Of a DNA stretch of 64,000 bases, positions 27,406 through 35,875 are shown piece after piece; position 1 is the first letter of the stretch, and the number at the start of each line of letters is the position of its first letter. The DNA lies in assembly GCF_000708045.1 (NCBI RefSeq), contig NZ_ANIE01000004.1:108926-172925 (forward strand), written 5' to 3'. The position numbers were made by a program, and so were the translations under genes. Source of the DNA: Marinobacter nitratireducens. GTDB lineage: Bacteria > Pseudomonadota > Gammaproteobacteria > Pseudomonadales > Oleiphilaceae. The notes beneath the pieces are model-generated. The model was not told where the DNA came from, made no database searches, and saw only the letters and a list, made by a program, of their open reading frames with translations.

Positions 27406-28353
27406 TCAGAGGTTGTTCCTGAGGCCAAGCTCATCCGGGTAAGGCGTCAGGTATTTCTGCACATGCAGGTAGTCCACCGGTTCCCGGCGCTGCGCCATCC
27501 GTAGCAGCGTCATCGGAACCACCAGGGGGACCTCGCCCCGGCGATAGGCCTCCATTTGTTCCATCAGTACCTTGCGGTCTTCATCGCCCATGGAGTCCCT
27601 CAGGTAGCCCATCAGGTGCTGCATGGCATTCATGTGTGAACCCCGGCTGACCTTCTTGCTCATCGCTTCCATGAAGAGGTGAATGTAGCGGTCGGCAATC
27701 TGTTCCAGCGGTTCAGACTTCAGGTCTCCCAACATGGGCCCGAGCTGCCGATAGATCGGCTCGCAATGCGCCAGCAACTGGAACTTGTGGCGGGTGTGAA
27801 ACTCGATGAGAGCCTGAGGTGTCAGCTTGTCCCCAGCCACGTTCTGCATCCAGTCGTCATACGCGAATACCCGCTCAATGAAATTCTCACGGATCTGATC
27901 GTCGTTCAGGCGCCCTTCCTCTTCAACCGGCATCAGGGGATAAGCGTTTATCAGAGCCTCGGCAAACAGGCCCCGACCATCGCGACGGGTAACCCGGCCC
28001 TCTTCGTTGTGGATCTTGATGCGTTCCATCCCGCAACTCGGGGATTTGGCCATCAGAATGTACCCCCGCAGATCCGCGAGTGTCGGCATGACCTGGTCTA
28101 TAAAGCCAGCCATGGCCTCGGTGTGATCTGCGGAACCCTTGGACTCGATCAGACGAATACCGTCCTCGTATTCTCGAAGATGGATCGCTGGGCGGGGAAC
28201 GCCGAGCCCGGCTTCCAGCTCCGGGCAGATCGAACGGAATTCGAAGTGCTTGGCCAGCACCTGGGTGCAGTAACGGGAATGCTTGTGGCCACCATCATGT
28301 CGTACTTCTTTGCCGAGAAGACAGGTGCTGATGCCTACGGGGATATCGCTCAC
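27406..28353 (-). CDS. DUF523/DUF1722 (YbgA-like) protein
   Basis: The 315-residue product joins an N-terminal DUF523 domain (PVGISTCLLGKEVRHDGGHK, later MAKSPSCGMERIK) with a C-terminal DUF1722/YbgA domain (FHTRHKFQLLAHCEPIYRQLG ... DYLHVQKYLTPYPDELGLRNNL). Such fusions are often near photolyase and MerR genes, but not here. GTG 28353 is taken as start because GGAGA lies 6 nt before it; an in-frame TTG at 28398 has no SD. It ends base-to-base against the DUF481 gene on the other strand. Function unknown; conserved Cys residues may bind metal or FeS. Confidence 0.85.
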   Translation of the reverse strand: MSDIPVGISTCLLGKEVRHDGGHKHSRYCTQVLAKHFEFRSICPELEAGLGVPRPAIHLREYEDGIRLIESKGSADHTEAMAGFIDQVMPTLADLRGYILMAKSPSCGMERIKIHNEEGRVTRRDGRGLFAEALINAYPLMPVEEEGRLNDDQIRENFIERVFAYDDWMQNVAGDKLTPQALIEFHTRHKFQLLAHCEPIYRQLGPMLGDLKSEPLEQIADRYIHLFMEAMSKKVSRGSHMNAMQHLMGYLRDSMGDEDRKVLMEQMEAYRRGEVPLVVPMTLLRMAQRREPVDYLHVQKYLTPYPDELGLRNNL

Positions 28354-28455
28354 GTTAAGTCTCCGGTGATGAAGTCTGCCCGGGAAGAAACCGGGCAATG
28401 CGTAACGATTCGTACGTGATTCCAGTCTAAACCGATCATGGCGGCGATGGGAACG

Positions 28456-30693
28456 TCAGTTGGTCTTCCAGATCTGTTTCCGCTTCTTTTCTGCCAATGC
28501 CAGTGTGCTGGCGTAGATCTCGCGAACGTCTTTTGCAAACTGTTCCACCGAGTAATCCGCCGCAAACGTCAGGGCCTGCTCTGCGAGGGTCTTCCGCAGG
28601 GAATCGTCCTCCAGCAGCTTTTGTGCCTGTTCCACCCATTGCCCCTGTTTTTCGGGTGTCTTGAAACCATTGAAGCCGTGGCGAACCACGTCTTCAATCC
28701 CGCTGGAGCGAACGGCGACAACGGGCAGCCCGGCGGCCATGGCTTCCAGGATCACCATGCCCTGGGTTTCTGATTTGGAGGCAAAAAGAAAGGCATCGCC
28801 CAGGTGATACCAGGTGGCCATATCCTCCGGAGGTACCGCGCCGACCAGAGTGAAATGGTCTTCCAGCCCGCGCTCTTTGATCTTCTGTTGCAGACGATCC
28901 CGCTGATGGCCGTCACCGATCATCAGGAAGCGGAACGGAACATCGGTCCTGTGCCGGAGCGTGTCGATGGCTTCGATCATGAAGTCGATGTTCTTTTCGT
29001 TGGATAGCCGCGACACGCTGATGAACACTCTCTCACCCGCAAGACCGAGCTGCTGGCGAAGCTTGTTAACGTCCTCACCACTGACTTCCTGAAAGCGTTG
29101 GTACTCGATGCCGGTAGGCTGCACAAACGTCGGCGTTTTCACGCCAATCATCCTCAGGTATTCCTCTGTGGAGTAGGTAGGCACAATCACACCATCACAA
29201 CGGTTCGCGAAGCGCTTGATCAGCGCGTGGGAAATCAGGTTCCGGAACAGCATCCCCGGAAGCGGAACGAAATGGGCATAGTGTTCGAGCCGGGTGTGGT
29301 AGGTGTACACGGCAGGCACACGGAGTACCCGGGCCATGAACAGCCCCAATGAGCCCAGCCAGAATGGATGATGGATGTGGATGATATCGGGTCTGAATTG
29401 CCGGACGCCGTGACGAATCCGGGCCAGAAAAATGTTGGCCAAGCGGAATTCCCGCTTCTCCCCGAGCGCCAACAGGGAGGGTACCCGCAGGACATGGTCT
29501 TCATGCGGGGGCTGGTCCCGGTAGCGGGGAGCCACGATCAGTAGCTTGTCCCCCAGTGCCTCAAGCCCCCTGCGCAAGCGCTCGATTGATATCGGAACGC
29601 CGCCAATAAACGGCAGGTAGTTGTTGGTGAACATGGCCACTCGGAGCGGTTTCTCCAGCCAGGGCGCGGGGTCGAGGTCGTAGTCCGGGTAGTAATCCTT
29701 GCCAACGAAAATAACGCTATAAAGCTTGATCGTCAGTGCGACGAACACGGCAAGTATGATGATAAAGTTCACGTAGCCCGAGTACAGCAGGGAGTAGATA
29801 AAGAACCACAGGCTTTCCAGTTGCTTCAGAATCGGGTGTTGTCCCACTTTCAACCGTTTCAGGCTGTGACTGACCTCACCGTCCGGGCTCACATTTACCT
29901 GCACAAAGTGATAGAAACTCGTGTCGTTGTTAAGCACCAGCCCCCCGGCGCCACCGGTGGTGATAAAGAGAGTATCCCCAACCTGTTCCTCCTCGTAAGT
30001 GGACAGATTGGCGGAAAACACCATATCAACATCATGCTCTTTGATTTGCTGCATCAGTGCGCTTCGGAATGCGGGGGGGTGCAGGTAATCTTTTCTGCGA
30101 TCAAACGGCGCGTCCTCGGCGGTCATCGGTGGGTGGCCGATAAACAACAAGCGGGCTTTCGAGTCGTCCTGGCTCAGCAGGTCATCCAGCCAGCGGATTT
30201 GCCATTGCCAGGGTGTCTTGCCGGTACTGTCGAGAAAAATCAGGCGGCTACTGCCCGCGCGGATACTGAAAAAGTGCGGTCCGAAGTGGTCGTAAAAGCG
30301 AAAGCTGCCAAATTCCTCGTATTCGTGAGCGCCGAACGTCAGCAGGTAAGGAATGGTCAGATGCCCCAGGCTGCCATACAGCGCCCGGTATTTGTCTTCG
30401 CCGCCACCGCTGACGGCATTGCCTGCGGATACCATGAAGTCGAGATCGGACGCGTTCAGCTCCGGTACGATGCGCTCCTCAAAGATACCAATGGAATTGT
30501 TGATGTTGCCGACCACGGCGAAACTGACGGCTTCTCCCTCGCTGACTCGGCTCTGGATTCGCTCCACCTGTAGAGTGTGAACGCCCTGGAAATCCTCCAT
30601 GAAAAGATTCAGGTACGTTTTGTAGGCCACCAGCAGGCCTACGATTGCGAGGCAGATGTAAAACAACCACTTGAGCGGATTTCGAAAAGTCAT
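28456..30693 (-). CDS. Fusion of degenerate metallophosphoesterase-like domain with GT4 glycosyltransferase
   Basis: The 745-residue protein has a membrane helix near residues 8-27, a calcineurin-phosphoesterase-like domain (~50-290), another membrane helix (~315-340), and a GT4 glycosyltransferase (~370-740). GT4 features are VAMFTNNYLPFIGGVPISIERL, IIHIHHPFWLGSLG, ISVSRLSNEKNIDFMIEA and SETQGMVILEAMAAGLPVVA. In the phosphoesterase part the usual metal ligands are replaced (AVVGNINNS for D-x-H, SAGNAV for GD, FGAHE for GNHE, SANLSTYEE for GHxH), so it is probably not catalytic. ATG 30693 has SD AGGA and overlaps the stop of the flippase-like gene. The GT may make a glycolipid (diacylglycerol-type acceptors are used by near relatives); inferred only. 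Confidence 0.82.
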   Translation of the reverse strand: MTFRNPLKWLFYICLAIVGLLVAYKTYLNLFMEDFQGVHTLQVERIQSRVSEGEAVSFAVVGNINNSIGIFEERIVPELNASDLDFMVSAGNAVSGGGEDKYRALYGSLGHLTIPYLLTFGAHEYEEFGSFRFYDHFGPHFFSIRAGSSRLIFLDSTGKTPWQWQIRWLDDLLSQDDSKARLLFIGHPPMTAEDAPFDRRKDYLHPPAFRSALMQQIKEHDVDMVFSANLSTYEEEQVGDTLFITTGGAGGLVLNNDTSFYHFVQVNVSPDGEVSHSLKRLKVGQHPILKQLESLWFFIYSLLYSGYVNFIIILAVFVALTIKLYSVIFVGKDYYPDYDLDPAPWLEKPLRVAMFTNNYLPFIGGVPISIERLRRGLEALGDKLLIVAPRYRDQPPHEDHVLRVPSLLALGEKREFRLANIFLARIRHGVRQFRPDIIHIHHPFWLGSLGLFMARVLRVPAVYTYHTRLEHYAHFVPLPGMLFRNLISHALIKRFANRCDGVIVPTYSTEEYLRMIGVKTPTFVQPTGIEYQRFQEVSGEDVNKLRQQLGLAGERVFISVSRLSNEKNIDFMIEAIDTLRHRTDVPFRFLMIGDGHQRDRLQQKIKERGLEDHFTLVGAVPPEDMATWYHLGDAFLFASKSETQGMVILEAMAAGLPVVAVRSSGIEDVVRHGFNGFKTPEKQGQWVEQAQKLLEDDSLRKTLAEQALTFAADYSVEQFAKDVREIYASTLALAEKKRKQIWKTN

Positions 30694-31748
30694 CGGGGTG
30701 TCCTGTGGTTTTTGAGAAGTTCCTTTTGCAGCACCATCAGGCCAATAATCATGCCCAGGTAAATGGTCAGTGCCCGCCACACCACGGTCACCAGAACCAA
30801 ATGGTTACCGGACAGGATATCCCGGAAGAAACTCCCGAACACCCCCTCGGAAATACCGGAAGCGCCCGGTGTGGGTGAGAAGTACATGATGAACGTGGTG
30901 ACGACAAGAAGCCCAAGCGAAGACAGGTAATCCACGTCGTACCCCAGTCCAAACATCAGCACGGCGGGGAAACTGAACAGGCTGAGCAGGAAAAGGGCGG
31001 TAAAAACTATGGATAGCCCAATGAATAACGGACGACCGCTCAGGTAATCGCCGAAACTTCGGGAAAACCTCAGCATTTCCCGTCGCGCGCGAAATTGCCA
31101 GCGCCGGTGCCGGGACTCGTTGAGCAGGTGCATGCGGTGCAGCCCGGAGAGCACACGACTGAGAGGACCGATCAGCCAGTGGGTACGGAACAGAAGCACG
31201 GCAAAGAATCCAAGGTAGAGTGCGATGAAAACTGCCAGCGCTACCCCGACATTACCCGCAATGGTTCGGCCCTGAAGCGCATCGAGGGTGAGCAGGAAAA
31301 CCGGTGTCAGCGAAAAAATGAAGGCCACCGCCAGCACCGTTCGAATTGTGGTGGCCGCCGTGGCTCGCCCCATGGGGACACCATGCTGGTGCAGATACCA
31401 GACCTGGGCAAAGCCGCCGCCCGTGGCCATGGGGGTCACGTTTGAGAAGAACAGGTTGATGAAGACCAGCCGAAACAGCACCTTGAACGGAAGCTTGTGG
31501 CCGAGCGCCCTCAGTGCATAATGCAGGCGCAGCCCGTCAGACAGGAAGTAGACGGCCAGAAGGGCAATAACCGCGAGGACGGTCGTGGGTGATAGTAACT
31601 GACTGTCGAAGGTAAAACTGCGACCGGCGAAGCGATCAAATACGGTATAGACTCCGATGCCGGTCATGGCGATGAAGATCAGGCTGAACACAAGCAGCCT
31701 GCGCCAGGAGGTCTTCTTCGCGTAGTCTGAGTCAGTGGTTTCGGTCAT
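30690..31748 (-). CDS. Lysylphosphatidylglycerol synthase TM-like / UPF0104 membrane protein
   Basis: The 352-residue inner-membrane protein has about eight hydrophobic segments and the family pattern FLSDGLRLHYALRALGH, LVFINLFFSNVTPMATGGGFAQVWYL and FSPTPGASGISEGVFGSFF, typical of UPF0104/LPG-synthase TM-domain proteins (YbhN-like). It has no lysyl-transferase domain, so a lipid flippase or lipid-handling role is plausible. It overlaps the glycosyltransferase fusion by 4 nt (ATGA), indicating joint work on a glycolipid. No SD is seen; a 9-bp stem (31752-31776) lies directly before the ATG. Confidence 0.82.
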   Translation of the reverse strand: MTETTDSDYAKKTSWRRLLVFSLIFIAMTGIGVYTVFDRFAGRSFTFDSQLLSPTTVLAVIALLAVYFLSDGLRLHYALRALGHKLPFKVLFRLVFINLFFSNVTPMATGGGFAQVWYLHQHGVPMGRATAATTIRTVLAVAFIFSLTPVFLLTLDALQGRTIAGNVGVALAVFIALYLGFFAVLLFRTHWLIGPLSRVLSGLHRMHLLNESRHRRWQFRARREMLRFSRSFGDYLSGRPLFIGLSIVFTALFLLSLFSFPAVLMFGLGYDVDYLSSLGLLVVTTFIMYFSPTPGASGISEGVFGSFFRDILSGNHLVLVTVVWRALTIYLGMIIGLMVLQKELLKNHRTPR

Positions 31749-31751
31749 GGG

Positions 31752-31776
31752 CTGCCCGTCAGGATGAGACGGGCAG
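31752..31776 (-). promoter_or_regulatory. Hairpin abutting the start codon of the flippase-like gene
   Basis: CTGCCCGTC and GACGGGCAG form a 9-bp stem with a 7-nt loop that ends 3 nt before the ATG on the minus strand. No T-run follows. It may act as a weak terminator for the upstream FilA-like gene or limit translation initiation. Confidence 0.4.
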
Positions 31777-31813
31777 TGTACAGGAGTCTGGGCGAGGGCT
31801 GTCCAGTGCCGTT

Positions 31814-32830
31814 TTAGTGGCCATACACCATCATGGTGGTATCCGTGATGGCGAAATCGGTAAATTGCACGCTACCGATACTCGCCTGACCGATTCGGAA
31901 CACCGGCATGTCGATATCGGCCCGGAATTCCACGTCGTGCACGGAAAGCCCTTCCTTGCCGGAAGCGGCACTGGTTCCCTTCGACAGTTTCGCCGTCGCG
32001 CTGGCCATACCAAAGTGGCCGAGCGTGTCGTTGCCGCGGCGATTGTGAATCTGGAGGCCTTCAATGCCGACAGCGGCAAAGTTGAATATCAGGATCAGGT
32101 CTGCGGCATCCCAATTCAGGCTGCCGTCGGTAATCTCGAAGTGAGTGTCGAGCTGTAGCTCGGAGCCGGAGACCGTATTGCCGTTGGCCAGCGTTCGGGT
32201 GGATGTGCCGCCATTGCGGATCACCAGATCGGTCGGGCCTACATAGCCTTGCAGCAACACGTTGGAGAACAGGCTGGTGGTGCCTTCGGTACCACTGGTG
32301 GTCAGGCTGTCGACGGCCAGCTCAAAATCCACCGCCTGCAGATAGTCGGTCAGGTTGGTGGGGTCGCCATAATCCGTCGCGCCCAGGTGAATGACCAGAT
32401 CACCGCTGTTGAACTGCTTACCAAAGCCGGCACCGGTGTCGTAAGTGGCCAGGGCGTCGGCGATATCCGCATTGCTACCCGGATCCAGAAGCCCGGCGTC
32501 CGCCCGGCGTGCAATTTCCGAGAAGCCGTGCTCCAGCACCTCATTCTGACCCGCGATATCGACGGTCAGCTTCATGTTGTCCATGGTGGTGTCGTTGTGA
32601 CCCGACAGCCGCAAGCCATTGACGTTCAACGAACCTTCATCGGTCCACGTCAGGCGGTCCATGTTCACCTTGGTTTCCAGCTCGATGGTCACCCCGGCCT
32701 GGCCGGTCACACTGGACATGGCACCATCATCCATGGGCTTGAACTCGGCCATGGCAGCCGAAGGCAGGGACAGTGCGAAAACCAGCGCGGGAAGCATACG
32801 TTGTTTCGATTGGACGGGTAACTGAGTCAT
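31814..32830 (-). CDS. FilA/DUF6160-like secreted protein
   Basis: The 338-residue protein (ATG 32830) has a signal peptide (MLPALVFALSLPSAAMAEF) followed by KPMDDGAMSSVTGQAGVTIEL, a hallmark of the FilA/DUF6160 group: a conserved D-x-x-MxxVTGQAG motif after the signal. The body is beta-rich and Gly/Asn/Thr-rich with no catalytic motif. FilA relatives are linked to surface filaments in Acinetobacter; here no pilus genes are adjacent. Monocistronic; function uncertain. Confidence 0.7.
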   Translation of the reverse strand: MTQLPVQSKQRMLPALVFALSLPSAAMAEFKPMDDGAMSSVTGQAGVTIELETKVNMDRLTWTDEGSLNVNGLRLSGHNDTTMDNMKLTVDIAGQNEVLEHGFSEIARRADAGLLDPGSNADIADALATYDTGAGFGKQFNSGDLVIHLGATDYGDPTNLTDYLQAVDFELAVDSLTTSGTEGTTSLFSNVLLQGYVGPTDLVIRNGGTSTRTLANGNTVSGSELQLDTHFEITDGSLNWDAADLILIFNFAAVGIEGLQIHNRRGNDTLGHFGMASATAKLSKGTSAASGKEGLSVHDVEFRADIDMPVFRIGQASIGSVQFTDFAITDTTMMVYGH

Positions 32831-33001
32831 GTTGGCCCCAAAATCCGTTTCCTGATTGTTTTTTGTATTTGGATGCGTCGGCAATCCGGGCCGCAGGGGA
32901 CAGCACAACCAATGCAGCAATAAATTGAGCTTGTTACACGTTGTTACGATAGGCGTGAAACGGCGACAGGTCTGTGCGTTTGGTCACAGCTTCGGAGTGT
33001 G

Positions 33002-33106
33002 AGCAGTCTGCCAGGCCTCCCCAAAACACGCTGTGAATACATCCCTGTATGCTCTGCTCCGCCATCCCTGGCTACGCAAGGTTTTGGGGAGGCCTGGCAG
33101 ACCGCT
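33002..33106 (-). repeat. Cloverleaf GGA-hairpin repeat, copy 3
   Basis: Arms 33002-33027 and 33081-33106 form a 26-bp stem; the single non-Watson-Crick pair (33005 with 33103) is U-G in minus-strand RNA. The core on the minus strand has hairpins GCCAGGGATGGC and ATACAGGGATGTAT; the second contains ATACAGGGATGT, a full match to the CsrA SELEX consensus RUACARGGAUGU. It lies between two minus-strand genes (GntR regulator upstream, FilA-like downstream). Confidence 0.88.
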
Positions 33107-33123
33107 CAATCCAGCTTTGCAGG

Positions 33124-33864
33124 TTAATCGAGTGCTTGCCGGATCAAGAGCTTCTGATGCTCGGCAAAATCCCGGATCAGCATCTGGGCTCGGTCGGCAT
33201 CCCGGGCGATCACGGCCTGGGGAAGCTCGGTGAAGAAGGTGGCGGTTTTCTTGAGGTCCTGGCGGTAGCGATCGGCGCTGAGGTAGTAGGCTCGGCTCAC
33301 GGCAGGCTTGAAGTTGGACAGGGCCTCGGAAAGGTATGGATTGCCGACGACCTTGCCGCAGGCCTCCATGACTTCAAAACTGGCCTCAACAATGGCCGTG
33401 ATATCCGCAGAGGCATGCTTGGTTTGCTCCACGACTCTGGCGACAACATCCAGCATGGTCTGCTTGTCGGGTTCCTGCCAGCGCTCGCAGAGCCGGGTGA
33501 CCAGCATCATCAGCAGGTGCATGTACACATCGTAAAGCTCGGAGGCGTGGTCGGCGTCCAGGCGGGTGGCGGAAGCCCCTTTACGTGGGGTGATTTCCAC
33601 CAGGTGCCAGCGCTCCAGTGTGTAGAGGGCCTCTTTGACCGAGGCGCGGCTCACCTTCAATTCTGTGGCCAGCGTTGCTTCCTGAATACGTTCACCGGGC
33701 CGGATCTGGCCGGTCATGATCCTTTCCGCCAGATAGTTGGCAATCTGCTCTGCCAGGGTATTGGGAACCTGAAAATCCATAAGGGCTCTCTGAACAGGTG
33801 GCAACAACCGGTACGCCGGAGAAGGGATGCCGGTTGTTGTCGCATTCGTCATCGTGGTGCGCAT
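33124..33864 (-). CDS. GntR-family (FadR/FCD type) regulator, divergent from alkB
   Basis: The 246-residue product (ATG 33864) has an N-terminal GntR winged helix (LAEQIANYLAERIMTGQIRPGERIQEATLATELKVSRASVKEALYTLERWHLVEI) and an all-helical FCD ligand domain with LYDVYMHLLMMLVTRLCE. FCD regulators usually bind small carboxylic acids. It is divergent from alkB, and a TnGTnnnACnA operator lies between them, as known for alkane genes in Alcanivorax/Marinobacter relatives. Likely an alkane- or fatty-acid-responsive regulator of alkB. Longer starts up to 33987 are in frame but would cover the operator. Confidence 0.85.
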   Translation of the reverse strand: MRTTMTNATTTGIPSPAYRLLPPVQRALMDFQVPNTLAEQIANYLAERIMTGQIRPGERIQEATLATELKVSRASVKEALYTLERWHLVEITPRKGASATRLDADHASELYDVYMHLLMMLVTRLCERWQEPDKQTMLDVVARVVEQTKHASADITAIVEASFEVMEACGKVVGNPYLSEALSNFKPAVSRAYYLSADRYRQDLKKTATFFTELPQAVIARDADRAQMLIRDFAEHQKLLIRQALD

Positions 33865-33964
33865 GAGTCTATCACAGCCTTGGTTCCGGGGAGCGTCAAC
33901 GCATTGATCTGTGGTGGATTCCAGAATCACCCGTAAAAAACTGCTCAATTTTGTTGACGATTGA

Positions 33965-33986
33965 TGCATTGTAGGACAATAATGCA
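33965..33986. promoter_or_regulatory. Candidate GntR operator between the regulator and alkB
   Basis: TTGTAGGACAA (33969-33979) fits the FadR-subfamily consensus TnGTnnnACnA and sits inside a larger palindrome with arms TGCATT and AATGCA (33965-33986). It lies 54 nt before the alkB ATG. Confidence 0.6.
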
Positions 33987-34039
33987 CAAAACAAAAGGTG
34001 ATTATTTAATCGCCAACAACTGGAACGGGAGAAATGGTT

Positions 34040-35179
34040 ATGAGTACCCACCCCCTGAACATGGATCGGGAAGCGGCCCGCAGGAAAGTGCTTCTGGGTT
34101 TGAAGAAGTACAGCTATCTGATCGCGATGATTCCCCTGCTGTTACCACCGCTGCTACTGGCGGCTGGTGAGGCTCTGAATCTGGTAAACGTGTTTGCCTG
34201 GGGCGTGCCCGTTGTGGTGTTCGGCATTATCCCGGTGCTTGATCTCCTGCTTGGTAAAGATGCGCTCAATCCGGACGAAGAAGTGGAAGTGCCGGCGATG
34301 AACAGTGAGCTGTTCTACCGGGTAATCACCCTGGGTTGGGTGGCCGGTTTTGCCGTTCTGCTGCTCTGGAGTATGTGGATTCTGGGTTCGGGGACGTTCA
34401 GCCTCATGGGTGGTCTGGGCTGGATTGTCTCGGTCGGTATTGTGGGCGGTCTCGGCATTAATGTTGCCCATGAACTGATTCACAAGGACGCAAAGCTGGA
34501 GACCCGGGCTGGCGGTTTTCTGCTGTCGTTGGTGTGTTACGGCGGTTTCAAGGTGGAACACCTCCGTGGCCACCATGTGCATGTGTCCACACCGGAAGAT
34601 GCCTCATCGTCCCGCTACAACCAGTCACTGTATGATTTTCTGCCTCAGGCCTACGTTCGCAACTTCCTGAACGCCTGGAAGCTGGAGGCCCAGAAGTTGT
34701 CCCGCAAGGGCACGCCGGTCTTCAGCTGGCGCAATGAGCTGCTCTGGTGGTACGGCATCAGCCTGCTGGCTCTGGTGGGCTTCACCGTGGCGTTTGGATG
34801 GATTGGGGCCGCGTTTTTCCTGGGCCAGAGCTTTATCGCTTTCACACTGCTTGAGATCGTGAACTATCTGGAACACTACGGCTTACATCGTCGCAAGCTG
34901 GAGAACGGCCGGTACGAGCGTACAACGCCGGAGCACAGCTGGAACAGCAACTACTTCCTCACCAATGTTTTCCTGTTTCACCTGCAGCGTCACAGCGACC
35001 ACCACGCCTACGCCAAGCGCCGTTACCAGGTTCTGCGGCACCATGATATTTCGCCGCAGTTGCCCGCCGGCTATGCCGCGATGATCGTTCTGGCGATGTT
35101 CCCGCCACTCTGGAAACGAGTGATGAACCCTCGCGTTGAGGCCTACTATCAAGGCGAGGAGCATCAGCTGGCTTCCTGA
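34040..35179 (+). CDS. alkB: Alkane 1-monooxygenase AlkB
   Basis: The 379-residue inner-membrane diiron enzyme hydroxylates the terminal carbon of medium-chain alkanes with rubredoxin as electron donor. All histidine boxes are present: HELIHK (144-149), EHLRGHHVHV (173-182) and LQRHSDHH (315-322), along with the NYLEHYGL motif (275-282). About six membrane helices are visible. ATG 34040 is chosen over 34034, as GGGAGA is better spaced. No rubredoxin gene is adjacent. A terminator follows. Confidence 0.97.
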   Translation: MSTHPLNMDREAARRKVLLGLKKYSYLIAMIPLLLPPLLLAAGEALNLVNVFAWGVPVVVFGIIPVLDLLLGKDALNPDEEVEVPAMNSELFYRVITLGWVAGFAVLLLWSMWILGSGTFSLMGGLGWIVSVGIVGGLGINVAHELIHKDAKLETRAGGFLLSLVCYGGFKVEHLRGHHVHVSTPEDASSSRYNQSLYDFLPQAYVRNFLNAWKLEAQKLSRKGTPVFSWRNELLWWYGISLLALVGFTVAFGWIGAAFFLGQSFIAFTLLEIVNYLEHYGLHRRKLENGRYERTTPEHSWNSNYFLTNVFLFHLQRHSDHHAYAKRRYQVLRHHDISPQLPAGYAAMIVLAMFPPLWKRVMNPRVEAYYQGEEHQLAS

Positions 35180-35210
35180 GCATCGAGCCAATTGGCAAAG
35201 GCCTTTTTGA

Positions 35211-35244
35211 ACCCGCGGAGGCGACGGTCTCCGCGGGTTTTTAT
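35211..35244 (+). terminator. Intrinsic terminator after alkB
   Basis: ACCCGCGGAG and CTCCGCGGGT form a 10-bp GC-rich stem with an 8-nt loop, followed by TTTTTAT. Confidence 0.88.
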
Positions 35245-35317
35245 CACACCCTTGAAATCTCGCTGAAACGCACACAGGTATATCGTTTAAACTCCGCGAG
35301 CAAAAAGGGACAACATC

Positions 35318-35866
35318 ATGCCCAAGCATTTCGAGCAGGCACCCGGCCTTTACGACGACCCCGTTCCCGAGACCGAGGGTTACGTGTTTAACCAGACCAT
35401 GCTCCGTATCAAGGATCCCAAGCGCTCACTGGACTTTTACAGCCGTGTTCTGGGCATGCGCCTGGTGCGCAAGCTGGATTTCCCGGAGATGAAGTTTTCC
35501 CTGTATTTCCTGGGATACCTGGATGATCGCCAGGCCGCTCAGGTGCCTCAGGACGATGACTACCGCACCACCTTCACGTTTGGCCGTGAAGCGATGCTGG
35601 AGCTGACCCATAACTGGGGTACCGAAAACGACGAAGAATTCGAGTATCACAACGGGAATGATCAGCCCCAGGGCTATGGGCACATCGGCATTGCCGTTCC
35701 AGATGTGTACGCCGCAGCTGATCGCTTCGAGAAGCTGGATGTGGAATTCGTGAAGAAGCCCGACGACGGAAAAATGAAAGGCCTGGCCTTTATCAAGGAT
35801 CCGGACGGGTACTGGATTGAAATCCTGCAGCCCAACATGCTGCAGAAGCAGGCCCGCGAAAGCTGA
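35318..35866 (+). CDS. gloA: Lactoylglutathione lyase (glyoxalase I)
   Basis: The 182-residue protein is a single-polypeptide glyoxalase [35 protein letters not shown], then [36 protein letters not shown] and [14 protein letters not shown] carry the metal-binding Gln/His/Glu residues. It converts methylglyoxal-glutathione hemithioacetal to lactoylglutathione. The long form with the FxYHNGN insertion is the zinc-type subgroup. Monocistronic, convergent with the lut-EamA operon. Confidence 0.94.
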   Translation: MPKHFEQAPGLYDDPVPETEGYVFNQTMLRIKDPKRSLDFYSRVLGMRLVRKLDFPEMKFSLYFLGYLDDRQAAQVPQDDDYRTTFTFGREAMLELTHNWGTENDEEFEYHNGNDQPQGYGHIGIAVPDVYAAADRFEKLDVEFVKKPDDGKMKGLAFIKDPDGYWIEILQPNMLQKQARES

Positions 35867-35875
35867 TTCAGCCTG

